This document shows positions 24,529-35,543 of a DNA stretch of 64,000 bases, one piece after another. The notes under the pieces were generated by a model, which saw only the letters and a program-made list of their open reading frames with translations, made no database searches and was not told the DNA's origin. The number at the start of each line of letters is the position of its first letter. Position 1 is the stretch's first letter. Source of the stretch: Curvularia sp. ZM96 (Eukaryota > Ascomycota > Dothideomycetes > Pleosporales > Pleosporaceae); contig JAJGBQ010000005.1 of the NCBI GenBank assembly GCA_022457065.1, forward strand, positions 1,240,001-1,304,000. The letters are read 5' to 3'. The translations under genes and the position numbers were made by a program.

Positions 24529-25161
24529 ATGGCGATAAAAAAGGACAATGGTCAACTGATCAGCCCAGCCAACGAAGCTAATAGTGAGCCATTACCACCC
24601 ATTCATCCTGTGTCCCAAGCCGACAAAATGTTTTCCGAGTTGAAGGCCAGCATCGACAAGCACGCTCATCGGTCCAAGCACTACCAAATGTCAAAGTATC
24701 TGGGTGACAACGTGGTCAAGCTAAAAAGCGTATACTCCAATGACCTCGACACTACAGACAAGTCATGGATACCAAAAAGCATTACCGTCTTCTTCAACGC
24801 AAACAACATTTACGGTATCAAGACCATATAAACCGACGACAGGGAGATTTTAAATGCTGAAGAGGGAATGCAATTCTATTCTGACACCTGGGACCTATCT
24901 GCAGACGAGAAAGTGCAGAACGTAAGGATCGAGAGCCACAGCAACAAAGAAACCAACGGAATCACGTACATTGACTCTTTTGGCTTTTCTTCCAACGCCA
25001 ATATAGTAGCGGTTACTGCGCCCCAAGCACATGAGCATCATATGCGAAGGATAGTGGAACAGGCGCCTGCAGGAGAGGGTTGGACTCTGCGGGGATTCTA
25101 TGGCTCGTTCAATCCTAGTACGGGAATGCAGCAGCTTGGTGTTGTTTGGGGGAACGAGTAA
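24529..25161 (+). pseudogene. lectin-like (jacalin/beta-prism-like) gene interrupted by an in-frame stop
   Basis: One reading frame runs from ATG 24529 to the stop at 25161 but is interrupted by TAA at 24829-24831. Both sides read like one protein: residues before the stop contain a beta-rich piece (SITVFFNANNIYGIKT), and 110 codons after it continue in the same frame with FYSDTWDLS and a C-terminal GWTLRGFYGSFNPS...LGVVWG, resembling the last strands of jacalin-type beta-prism lectin domains. The only GT...AG around the stop is about 29 nt, too short for an intron. No signal peptide. I infer a recently inactivated gene, a strain-specific nonsense mutation, stop-codon readthrough or a sequencing error. 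The lectin assignment is tentative. Confidence 0.5.
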
Positions 25162-26223
25162 AAAGGCCATACATCAATGCATAGTCACGAGAACCATCTG
25201 AGAGGATACTTAGCCAGCGAACTAATACACACGATCTTTGGTTGAAAAAAGCACGGCGTGGTGTACCCATCTGGGCAAGACGTTGGGGGGCTAATAGCCA
25301 ACTAGCTAGTGTTTGGCACGGAGCTATTCTTAGCGCCATCAGTGCTCTGACAGGCATCCGGAACCCGTGGTTATCTCATGTCGCTGTGACAGGTATTGGG
25401 CGGAGATTGCAAACAAGATTGCACGGGCTGCCAGCGTAGCCACCCCATGTTTGGCAGTTGATAACAACAGCCTCAAAGAGGCGGTCATGCATCGCGCGTG
25501 TGGATTGTTCTTGGACGCGGCAGTAAGCAGAGAGGAGAAAATTTAATGCACATTGCTAGCTCCGAAGAAACTTGTATTTGAACGCATCGGCTCTCCGACC
25601 AACCTCTCGTCAGCCACCAATGTGCATAACCTACACGACCAAGCAATCCCCAGCGTTTTGCCGTGTCCCGCTTAGGTGCATCAAGCAATGCGCTCCACAC
25701 AGGCTTAAGTCGGCCACAGCCAATGACGAACGTGTATGCTTGTCGCAGTGCCCACGCACGTCTCCACTGCGCTTGTCCTCTTGCCAACCTCATTGATCCG
25801 CCTCGTTTGCCCGTTCGGCGTCATCAACTGGAGGAGACAGCTTAGCAAGCGGGAACTATGGTGCGGCACCATGGGTATCTTAGCCAGAACGTCATGGAGA
25901 TTGGAAGGATCGACGGCGTGGATTTGGGTAGGCGTATGGGGGCGCGTCTTCCTTGTTTCCCTCCACCGACTTGATAAACACTCGCTGTCCGTCCTATTCT
26001 GCGCGCTTTTGTTCGCGCACCTTCGTTCCTATACCACAGTCATTTGGTGTTTTTCTAAACCTTCGCTTGTACTTTCACTGCGTGTGCGGTCTGGTCTTAC
26101 ACAGGTAGCCTCTAGTGCGTTTGCTGGATATTTTCGATTGAGCGACGAGTCGAGCTTCTGTTCGCCTGATTTCTAATTGTAAACAAAACATACCTGGAAA
26201 CATTCCGATTGCTCAACTTCGCT
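25162..26223. other. intergenic
   Basis: About 1.06 kb upstream of the GH72 gene. The last ~250 bp are pyrimidine-rich and promoter-like. Other ORFs show no coding character. Confidence 0.5.
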
Positions 26224-27800
26224 ATGGTTCAGTCTCTGTCGCTGGCTCTATTCGCCAGCTTGGGTGCTGTTGTCTCAGCCATTCCAACAATCGAGGTCAA
26301 GGGCTCCAAGTTCTTCACCAGCGAGGGCAATCAGTTCTATGTCAAAGGTACACATACACTCTCGGCAAAGGATAATCAAAGAAACAGCTCCTAACAATGT
26401 TCAACAGGTATCGCGTACCAACTAGTCCCAGACGACCCTCTCGTCGACGCAACACAATGCGGTCTTGACTCTGCGCTTATGAAAACCATTGGCGCAAACT
26501 CAATCCGTGTCTATCACGTTGATCCTACTGCGGATCACAAAGACTGTATGAAGGCTTTTGCGGATGCTGGAAGTACGTATACTCAGAAACTCCATGGATT
26601 CAAGTGCTTGAAGCGTTGCCCAACACTCGTCAACTGCTCAAAGTCCAGTTGCTATATGAGCAGCCTTTTGTGCCTCGAAAATCACACTACAAATGCTAAC
26701 TAGTTAAACAGTCTACATCTGGGTTGATCTGGACACCTTTGACACATATGTTGAGCAAAACTCTCCTCGGTGGGAATCAGACCAATACGATGCCTACGCC
26801 CAGGTCATGGACGAGTTCCAACAGTACGACAATGTCGCCGGATTCTTCGTCGGAAATGAAGCCATCACCACTGGAAACGGATCTGTCACGTCTCCTTATA
26901 TCAAGGCAGCTGCACGCGACATGAAGGCCTACCGCGACAAGAAAGGCTACCGAAACATTCCTATTGGATACTCGGCCGCCGATATTGCTTCTCTTCGCCC
27001 CATGTTGCAAGACTACCTTGCTTGCGGTGGGAATGCCTCCGAGCGCATCGACTTCTTCGCTCTGAACGCGTATTCCTGGTGCGGCGACAGCTCCTACCAG
27101 CAGGCTGGCTACGACAATCTAGAGAAGAATGCCAAAGACCTGCCTATTCCCATCTTCATGTCCGAGACGGGCTGCAACACAGTCCGGCCGCGCGACTTTA
27201 AGGACCAGGAAGCGCTTTTTGGTGAAATGGCCGACGTGTGGTCTGGCAGTATAATCTACGAGTGGATCGAGGAGCAGAACAATTACGGCCTCATCAGCTA
27301 TGGTCCAAAGGTTGACCCTTCTAGCCCCAATGCCCCGCCCGATGGGTTCCCCCGTTCAGGTATGTTTGGAAAAAGACGAAAGGTCAGAAGCACCTGCTAA
27401 TTCTCCACTAGGCAAACCCACCCCCATTGAGCCAGACTTTCCCAATCTCTCTGCCGTCTGGAAAACCCTCAACCCCACCGGAGTCAAGGCCTCAGACTAC
27501 CACCCAACACACACCTCCATCTCCTGCCCAGCCTTTACTCAGGGCGCGTGGGAAGTGGTCCCTACTTCGGCTCTGCCGTCCCTAGGCCAGAAGCACAACT
27601 ACGACAACAACCCCACGGCTGCATCCTCGGGCGCGAAACAGACGCCTACTTCGGGAGGACAAGGTTCGGCTTCTGGATCTGGCGCTGCCGATCCAGCTGC
27701 TACAAACTCTACTGGAGCGGCAGCAGATGGCTTGGGCAAGGAGCTCAAGAGCACAGCTGCCTTGCTCGTGGGTGTCTTGGCTGTCTTTGCTTGGTTGTAA
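26224..27800 (+). CDS. GPI-anchored 1,3-beta-glucanosyltransferase, GH72 (Gas/Gel family)
   Basis: Exons 26224-26347, 26408-26572, 26712-27359 and 27412-27800 encode 441 residues. Residues 1-19 are a signal peptide. The GH72 domain follows: VKGIAYQ near the N-terminus, acid/base E146 in VGNEAI, and nucleophile E248 in MSETGCN. After it comes a short linker, then a Ser/Gly/Ala-rich stretch (~390-420) and a hydrophobic C-terminus (TAALLVGVLAVFAWL) typical of a GPI-attachment signal, with a likely omega site in the NSTGAAADG area. There is no C-terminal Cys-rich X8/CBM43 module, so it belongs to the short Gel class. It elongates and remodels cell-wall beta-1,3-glucan at the plasma membrane and wall. 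Intron 2 is long for this window (139 nt) but its junctions fit (GTACGT...ACAG). Confidence 0.93.
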
Positions 27801-28421
27801 ATTCGTTGCTCTCTTCTGCCTCCCCTTTTCACATCTCTCTCTATTGAAAGATCGACCTTCAGCCATTGTCATGCACACATGTCTCCGTGTATATAGTTCC
27901 GACTTTACTTACTTGGCATGGCGTGGTGGACGGGACATGAACGCATGTTATAATGATGATATGACGGAAGTTTCGGTTTGCATAGATATCCCGCTGGTAG
28001 TCGGGCACAATACAAATCAAAAATCCGATTGACTTTCTCAATTTCGCACTTAAACATGTCATCTCAATAGCAACAGAACATGGTATCACAACCATCAAGC
28101 GGCAGAGAAGCGTTCAAACAGAATGTAGAATCAAGGTTCGCATTGAAGGATTGGGCGCCAATTAAGTACAACCCGATCGCCAGCACAGGGCTTTCCCCCA
28201 TACCTGCAGACAAGTATGGATATCTTTCCCTCATAAGCGCATAGCATTGATCATATCCCTCAACACACCCCTGTCCCATCAATCATGCATTTCTTGTTGA
28301 GTCGTTGTCAAATGGTCTCATATTTTCCTTTTCCCATTGCCTACTCCTACGCCGACATGCCGTTGTTTTTCAAAGACAGGGTATGTAAGAGAAGAATTGA
28401 CGAAGATGCTCATAACGACAT
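27801..28421. other. intergenic, convergent 3' ends
   Basis: About 620 bp between the stop codons of GH72 and ribosomal protein S0; likely both 3' UTRs. No gene seen. Confidence 0.6.
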
Positions 28422-29461
28422 TTACCACTGAGTAGTGGTAGCGGGGGCAGCGCCCTCAGCACCCCAGCCCTCGTTGCCAGTCTGGGCATCGCCAGAGGCA
28501 GCCCAGTCGGCAGCGTCAGCGTCCCAGCTGGTGCCGGGGGCAGCAGCCTGGGCAGTGAAAGCACCAGCGGAAGCACCAGAGACCTCCCACTCGCTGGTGA
28601 AGCCATCGGCGACGGCGGCAGGGCCGACCTCGTCAGCGCCGGGGACCTTAGCCTCCTCAACGCCAGCGCTGTCCTTGTTCTCCTCAGCCTCGGGGTCGCG
28701 GTAGAAGTACAAGTCAGTCATGACGTCCCACTCAGTCTCGCGGTTGGCGAGGGTACCGCGGAGGCGGAGGACCTCACGGGCAAGCATCCACCAGATGAGA
28801 CCAATGGCGTGGCGACCCTTGTTGTTGGTGGGGATGGCAACATCGACGTACTCGGTGGGAGAGTCACCGTCGCAAAGGGCCTATTCCAGGTTAGCTCCAA
28901 ATTTCCGTACCTCTCTTTCCGTGTATTCTGCTTACAATGACGGGGATGTTGACATATGAGGCCTCCTTGATAGCCTGTGCGTCGGTGCGAGGGTCGGTGA
29001 CGATGATCAGGCGGGGCTCCCTGAAAGAGCGGGTGATGTAGTTGGTGAAGTTACCGGGGGTGAAGCGACCAGCGATGGCAGTGGCGCCGGTGTGCGAGGC
29101 GAACTTGAGGACGGCACGCTGTCCGTAGGGACGGGCGGAGATGACACAGACTGTGTTGTGTCAGTGAAAAAGCACTGGGCTATATTTACGCAAAGTTCAA
29201 GTCCAGATATCTCGAACTTGCGCGCCCAAACGTACCATCAGCCGGGTTGTCGATGGCGACAATGATGCGGGCGGCCAGGACAATCTTCTCCCAGGTCTTG
29301 CCAATGTTCAGGACGTTGACACCGTCGGGCCTGGTCTTCCACAGGTAAGGCTCCATGTGCACCTGGAGGTTCTTGGCACCGAGGTGGCATTGAGCAGCGA
29401 GGAGCATCTCAATGTCCTGCTGGGTGGGGTTGAAGATGGCGGGGAGGTTGGAAGGGGCCAT
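28422..29461 (-). CDS. RPS0: 40S ribosomal protein S0 (uS2)
   Basis: Exons 29461-29236, 29150-28936 and 28880-28422 encode 299 residues. The protein is the eukaryotic uS2/RPSA family member needed for small-subunit maturation: LAAQCHLGAKN near residue 25, NIGKTWEK, AIDNPAD, ISARPYGQRAVLKFA, GRFTPGNFTNYI, EPRLIIVTDPR and IPTNNKGRHAIGLIWWMLAREVLRLRG (split here across several motifs). The C-terminal ~90 residues are Ala/Glu/Trp-rich, ending TTTQW, as in other filamentous-fungal S0 proteins. It acts on the cytosolic 40S subunit. It is divergent from the mitochondrial uS15 gene, with 231 bp between the start codons. Confidence 0.96.
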
Positions 29462-29692
29462 TTTGACGGTTTGGCGCTGTACAAGCTGGTGGCTATAGAG
29501 AAGTTGTCGTGATGCGTGCGGGAGAAATTTTGGAGGGGACCTGACGATGCGAATATTGAGTGCGAGCTAGCGGCCGCAAACGGTATCGCGCCGAGCCGGA
29601 AACCGTCGGCGCGGCGAAACCTACACTCCGATGCTGGAGATCCGCAAAAGATTCGCGGCGGGTGATGGCAGTGAGAGTGTGTTCAGCCAGCC
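29462..29692. promoter_or_regulatory. bidirectional promoter, RPS0 / mitochondrial uS15
   Basis: Only 231 bp separates the divergent ATGs of a cytosolic and a mitochondrial ribosomal protein gene, so core promoters and 5' leaders must share this stretch. It contains a NotI-like GCGGCCGC at about 29570 and GC-rich palindromic sequence. No canonical TATA box is seen in either orientation, as is common for ribosomal protein genes. Confidence 0.6.
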
Positions 29693-30752
29693 ATGCCGCC
29701 GCGAATACCAGCTTTGTCGTGCCTGCGGGCATCGACGTGTGAGTCTGTCTTCTCCAAGTTTGATACATAGTGCTGACAATGCCACAGCGCCCTCCATTTC
29801 CGCTCAATTCACGCTTCCGATCCGGACTTTTGTTTCGACATCGCGGTTCCAGGCCGAATCGATTGAGCGACAGAAGAAGCGCCTCGCCAGCGACCCCTAC
29901 ATAGTTGCACAGCGCAATCGCAAGAAGGCAGCTAACCTGTCTCGGCGAGCTGAACTCGAACAAGCCCGCGTGGCCAGTCTCGGAAACCCTGTCCGCGGTG
30001 TATCAACGCCATTCGTAGAGTCTTTTGATACTGGCAAGCCTATCGCTCATGAGGAGGGCAAGAAGATCCCTCAGGACCGAACGCTTCTCAACTACGCTTT
30101 CGACCCGGCCACTGTAGAGGAACAACTGAAGAGGAGTCAAAAACTGGCCGTCCCACTAAGTGAAATTGCGAAGCAAGCAGCGCCCGGTCCGTATCCCTGG
30201 AACAATAGATCGCAATATGATCAGACAGAAGCCATTGAGAAGTCAGTCGAAGAAATTCAGCAGCAGAACGAGAAGGATCATGCGCGTGCGGTAGAGGCGA
30301 TCAGGAGAATCACGGCTCTCGAAAATGGTTCCAGCAAAGACCGCATGCGCGCCAACATTGCACGATGTGTCGAGGCTTTTGGCCGCCACAACACCGACAA
30401 GATCTTCCCGCCAAAGGCACCATCACTTAGCCGATCAGGCATAGAGGAGAGTCACGCAGTTCGCCCAGAAACAAATATTGCCGCAGCAGCCAAGCGAGTA
30501 GGACCAGATACTGGATCTTCTGAAGTTCAGATAGCCATTCTGACGGCCAAGATCAAGACGTTGGCGGATTTCTTGCAGACACGAGGAAAGGGTGACAAGC
30601 ACAACAAGCGCAATCTGCGATTGCTGGTGCACAGGAGACAAAAGTTGCTGCAGTACCTGAGGAGGAAGGAGAGAGGTGGTCCAAGATGGCAACATTGCAT
30701 CGAGACGCTAGGGTTGACCGAGGGTACATGGAGGGGCGAGATCTCGCTGTGA
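29693..30752 (+). CDS. mitochondrial ribosomal protein uS15m (S15 family)
   Basis: Exons 29693-29738 and 29788-30752 encode 336 residues. The N-terminus (MPPRIPALSCLRAST, then RTFVSTSRFQ) is Arg/Ser-rich without acidic residues, a good mitochondrial presequence. A long helical, Gln/Glu/Lys-rich linker follows. The S15 domain sits at about 245-330: GSSEVQIAILTAKI, then KHNKRNLRLLVHRRQKLLQYL, the 16S-binding helix-turn-helix signature. The extended N-terminal region is typical of fungal mitochondrial S15 (yeast Mrps28). The ATG was chosen because only splicing from this short first exon gives a presequence in frame. Confidence 0.9.
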
Positions 30753-31292
30753 GAGTATGCAACGAGGACTGAATAGTGGGGCTATCACTGCTTCATGTAC
30801 ACACCTCCATCAGCAAATCTCGATTTTTCCACTCCGTGGTTATATGCGATTTCAAGGGCTACTGAAGCCCCTGTATACTACAATTCTAAGGCATTTACAC
30901 ATTGTGACACACGAATATGACGGTCTTGGTATACAACCCATGTCTGTTTAGCCCTTAGCGCGCGTATACTGTGTGAGCCGCACCAGTCCGCTTCATTCTT
31001 TATCTGACAGTTGTCAGCGCTGCGTCTCTCTAACGACGTATCATGTTGTTTCACGTCGAAAAGGGCGGGTAGGGAAAGGGCGCAAAGCGATGCGACACGA
31101 CGCCGGCACTACCGCGGCCCCGTGTTATAACTATACGCAGGCAGATTCATGATTGGTATATAAACCCAACATCAGTAATACCGTCATACCCAAAAACCAC
31201 GCACATCCTTCACATCTTCTCACATCAAGATCTCGAATTCCCAATATCCTTCATTTTTTAAATCTGTTTGAGAAAAAAAAATACCTGCAAAA
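30753..31292. other. intergenic
   Basis: About 540 bp: AT-rich 3' flank of uS15m, then the promoter of the acetyltransferase gene. Nothing else recognised. Confidence 0.6.
31157..31164 (+). promoter_or_regulatory. TATA box of the GNAT gene
   Basis: TATATAAA lies 129 bp upstream of the ATG at 31293, followed by a CT-rich leader. Position fits a fungal core promoter. Confidence 0.5.
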
Positions 31293-31979
31293 ATGCCTCC
31301 CAACAACCCTCTTCCCTCCTCATACTCCCCTTGGCAAAGCGCACGTCTACAATACCGCGCCCAGCGCCCATCCGACATATCTCTCTTCCGGGCCCTGACC
31401 ACCAATCCCGCCACATACTTTGGCAGCTCGCACAACACCACCAAGTTACCAGACGAAAAGGATGTAGAAGAGCACATGAAGTACAACGGCGGCGAAGGCC
31501 AATCCCTCCTCGCGGCGGTAATCCTCTTGCCGCATTCTGCAGAAAAGAAAGCCGAGATTGCAGAGCGCAAGAAAGCCAGGCTAGCCGCTGGTGAGGATGC
31601 AAGTGTGGATGAAGAAGACGAGTTGGGGGTCATCGTAGGACAAATCAATTCCGCGCCGACGACAATTCATCAGCAGTGCCATCGGACCATGGATTTTGCG
31701 ATAGATATTTTACCAGAGTACCATGGAAGAGGGTATGGGAGTGAGGCGATTAATTGGGCGCTGGATTTGGGGTTCAGGCGCGCGGGACTGCATAGTATCC
31801 GGTTAAAGGCGTTTGGCTGGAATACGGGCGCGATTCGACTGTATGAGCGTTTAGGTTTTGTGATGGAGGGAAGGGAGAGGGACGCCGTGTGGTATGAGGG
31901 GCAATGGTATGATACGGTTACTATGGGCATGTTGGAGGATGAGTACAGGGCGAGGCAAGCAGCAAATGGGGGAAAATAA
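31293..31979 (+). CDS. GNAT-family N-acetyltransferase (RimJ/RimL-like)
   Basis: A single-exon gene of 228 residues. The acetyl-CoA-binding motif A is H144-G-R-G-Y-G-S-E-A; it is followed by AINWALDLGF and motif B (IRLKAFGWNTGAIRLYERLGF), with the terminal strand REREDAV-like (GRERDAVWYEGQWYDTVTMGML) split by a loop. This order is the RimJ/RimL type that acetylates small molecules or N-terminal amines. The substrate is unknown. A charged Lys/Glu/Ala insertion (~85-110) interrupts the N-terminal part. No targeting signal, so probably cytosolic. Confidence 0.9.
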   Translation: MPPNNPLPSSYSPWQSARLQYRAQRPSDISLFRALTTNPATYFGSSHNTTKLPDEKDVEEHMKYNGGEGQSLLAAVILLPHSAEKKAEIAERKKARLAAGEDASVDEEDELGVIVGQINSAPTTIHQQCHRTMDFAIDILPEYHGRGYGSEAINWALDLGFRRAGLHSIRLKAFGWNTGAIRLYERLGFVMEGRERDAVWYEGQWYDTVTMGMLEDEYRARQAANGGK

Positions 31980-32033
31980 TTGGGCTGTATTTATGACGGC
32001 TAACCAATTGTTTGGTTGTACATAGCAAAAATA

Positions 32034-34167
32034 TTAGAGTATTCCGTACTGCATGCCCTCCATTCCAGCATCCCTGATGACCATGGAAGAATTGTTTCCC
32101 CGCTTTGCAGCCGCATCGTAAAGGGCCTGGATATCCTGTCTCCACATTGTCTCATTCATCCTAATCACTTTCCGATCATATGTCATCATTCCATTGACCT
32201 CGCCCTCCACGTCGGTCGTTTGCGTCCATACACCACCCGAGCAAGCGAACAGGTCGATTTGCTCGCGCAGCTGAACAAGCAGATCGTGGCAGCGGTAGTT
32301 CCAGTAGAAAGTACCGTTGGTGAGCTCATAGGCGGTTTGTCGACCAAGATCTTTGTACCACGCGTGTTCGAAGTTGTTTTCTGGGAGTTGGGTGCCAATG
32401 CCGCCGAATTCGCCCTGCAGACCGATGCGGCCAGGGTCGTAGGCTGAGTCATAACCACCACCTTGGGTTGACCAGAAGGGTGCTCCGCATTGAGGCGTCG
32501 AGTAATGGTGATTGTCGTCAAAGTCACCAGCCATGTGGTCGGTCCAACCACTTACGGCGTTAACGAGGCGAGTGGGATCGATCCTTCGCACCATGTCTGT
32601 TAACCCAAATTCGGGCCATGGCGGCTGAGTCGCTTGGCCCCACTCCTCGTTGTAGATTGTCCAGGCAATAATGCTGGGGTGTGACTTCAACTGCTCGACC
32701 ATGACCTGGAGTTGCCGGTCGAACTCGGCCTGCGCGCCTGGCTCCAATCGGATGATTCCACAGCTTCCAGGGTCGGGTAGATCAGGACGCAAAGAAGGCA
32801 TGTCCTGAATGACCATCATGCCCATTTCGTCACAAGCTCTGTAAAACAGTGCTGGTTCGACTTTGATGTGCTTACGGACCATGTTGTAGCCGACGTTCTT
32901 TAGCACTTTGAGATCGTACACCATGGCTTCTACACTAGGGGGCGTATATATACCATCAGGCCAGTAGCCTTGGTCCAGGGTGCCGAACGGGAAGACAAAC
33001 TTTCCGTTAAGGAGAGGGCGCTGCACACCGCCAATGACGCCCCTCGAGATAGTTCTGAATCCGGTATAGCTCTGTACCACATCGTCGCCCATTTTGATGG
33101 TGATATTGTACAGAGTCGGGCTATCCGGTGTCCACAGCTGAGGCGAATCCACATTGAAGGTAAACTGGCTTCCGCTGGTGCCTGTAGCCGTTGCTTTGGC
33201 ATCAGTCGAATCAAGTTCATGAATCGTGATATCATATGAGGTGCTTGACGAGTTAGTGCTGCTGTGCACAGTGACGGTAACTAAAAAGTGTAAGCACTCA
33301 GACGGTAGAAGCAAGAATGGACGACTGACCTTTTCCATCCATATCCGCCGTTAGATCGAGTTTAGAAATGTGCTCTTTTGGCGTGGACTCGAGCCAAACT
33401 GTCTGCCAAATACCACTGCAGGGCGTGTACCAGATCATTCCGCCACGGTTCAGGGTTTGCTTTCCGATGGGTATCTGAACGCGGTCGATGTCAGTTGGGT
33501 CATAAGTGTATACCAAGCTGAATGGCCATTAGCTTTCTCCCTCATGCTTTTTAGATCCCAATATACTCACAGCTCGTTAGTTCCGTTAGAATTCAGGTGC
33601 GGGGTCACATCAACACTGAACTCAAAGTAGCCGCCTCTATGAAATCCAGCTCTTTGGCCATTGACGAAGATGGTAGCTTCATAGTCAACAGCACCAAAAT
33701 TGAGAATGACACTATTTCCGCTTGGCCATGACGATGGGATATCAAACGATGTTTGGTACCAGCTCCAGATGCGCCCCTTGCCAGTCACACCTGTGTTTTT
33801 TTTAGTAAACTTCAATAAGCGCACATGAACAGTGCTCACCTGATAGAGCACTCTCCAAGCAGAATGGAACTAAGACTGGATCTTGAAGCCGCTGTCCAAA
33901 CGGCGGTGATGCGTCCGAGCCATTAGTGGTGTTTTGGTATCGCCAGACGCCATTGAGATTCTTCCAGTCTGGCCGCTGGAGGCGTGGCCGTGGATACTCA
34001 GGCCATGGGTTTGTTCCAACGGTATCAGTCCATTGAGTTTTGAGCGGAGTGAATCCAAGCTTGTAGTCCGTGTTGTTGTTGTTTTGACGCGACAGGAGCT
34101 TACTGTCACTCGAAGCAGAGATCGTCAGGGTTAGGAGGCTCGCCACGAAGCCGATGGAGAGCCGCAT
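32034..34167 (-). CDS. secreted glycoside hydrolase family 2 (beta-galactosidase/glucuronidase-like)
   Basis: Exons 34167-33840, 33790-33571, 33517-33330 and 33280-32034 encode 660 residues. Residues 1-18 are a signal peptide (MRLSIGFVASLLTLTISA). The GH2 sugar-binding jelly roll (~60-230), an immunoglobulin-like domain (~240-330) and the TIM barrel follow. The catalytic acid/base is E457 in YNEEWG and the nucleophile E536 in LQGEFGG, in the correct order and spacing for GH2. Upstream of the barrel, YNMVRKHIKVEP is the usual entry motif. Many Asn-x-Ser/Thr sites fit secretion. The exact sugar (galactose, glucuronate, mannose) cannot be told. It lies tail-to-tail with the GNAT gene, with a stop-to-stop gap of only 54 bp. 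Its promoter has candidate CreA sites. Confidence 0.9.
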
Positions 34168-35543
34168 CTTGGAAGTCAAAGACGCTAAAATACAGCGCCT
34201 AAACACGTATCCAAGAAAGCATAAAGAGAGCCAGATTTCAGAGAAAAAGCCGCAGTATTTAAGTGGTCTGCGGGCTTATGACAGCATAGCTCGGCGGTAC
34301 CTGTAATGACCCCGGAGCTGCATGCTAATGGCCTTAGCTCTGGGGATAGCGGCGGGATGATCCTGATGGCTGTACGCCCCGGACGGCCACGGCAGTACCG
34401 CCTCCGCTGGGCGGAGCTTGGACAGGCTGTGGTTGTCATATGGCAACACCGGCTGACCACACAACATGCGAGTGAGTATGTACTTGCTGGGCTGTTCCAG
34501 GCTGCCAAGAGCCACCAGTACAGGGGCACAGGAGCCTGGAGAGGTTAATCCAAGGGTAGATGGATGTTGGTTGATGGTACGATGATGTGGATGCACCCTA
34601 GTCCTGAATGCATCATGTCAGATGCAGAAGTACATGCCTTAATGGGTTGTGATCATCGTCTTGGCTAGCACTTTGTTGAGTCCCCCAGATCGCCCGTTTA
34701 CACTCAGCAAGGGACATCACGCTCGTTCATTGTTGTATTGCCAAGTCCCCACGAAGGTAGTGTGTTTGCGTAACGCTGCGCGTATTCCGGGGCACGTTGA
34801 CTCCTCGTGAATGTGGTACGCGACCGATGCATGGCGAAAAGGCTGTACAAGGTCTACTCCATCATGTATGCAGAATGGCAACAAGACAGCTGACGTCAAT
34901 GCGCAAGTTGGGGGGAATACCGGAAACTGGAAGCTAAGCAATGTGGCGTGCGTTCGGCGTCCTACATGGTGGAGCTTCGTGCGTGAAGTTGGACACTGGG
35001 ATGACAACCAACCCCGCATTTTGAAATTGGGTCGAACAAGCGGCAGACGGCAACCAGGTCACATGTCTAAAGCCCGTGCCAGGCTCCTCACAATAACAGC
35101 CATGCATATAGAGCTTGTCTTTCACCTAGTGATGGTTTCAATTATTGTGTCGTAGCAGCTGATCCTCACACTGTACCTCGTCCCTCAGCTGTCAACATCG
35201 CGCAAGGCAGGTGGATGTCTGACCGTATAATGCTGCTCCACTTTACTTCCACGCCCAGTCCTTCACGCCCTCCTGATGACTATCTAATCAGTCGTTCTGC
35301 ACATGACAAATCAGAGTCAAGTGCACAGCCATGTCTCTCTGGAATTTAAGGACATCTTCCTGTTCCGAATCTAATGCAGCATCGTTACCATAGCCCCTAG
35401 CAGAGTACTACCAGGTGCACCCCCAAGGAATCCCCCGTAGCACCGCATCTTGGAGGCGTGTGCTCGTCTCTTGGCAGCCATCAATCGCTGCCAGAGTACT
35501 CCATATGGTTTAATTACCGTGGATCTAGATAACTTGTGCAGAG
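34168..35543. other. intergenic, promoter region of the GH2 gene
   Basis: About 1.4 kb between the GH2 start and the pseudokinase stop. Near the GH2 start a TTAAATA (minus strand, about 34256-34262) may act as TATA box. No gene recognised in the rest. Confidence 0.5.
34310..34345 (-). promoter_or_regulatory. candidate CreA carbon-repression sites
   Basis: CCCCGG at 34310-34315 and CTGGGG at 34340-34345 both match the CreA consensus SYGGRG, on opposite strands. They sit inside an imperfect inverted repeat (CCCCGGAGC / GCTCTGGGG) 143-178 bp upstream of the GH2 ATG. Paired CreA sites in a glycosidase promoter suggest carbon catabolite repression; the consensus is short, so chance is possible. 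Confidence 0.35.
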
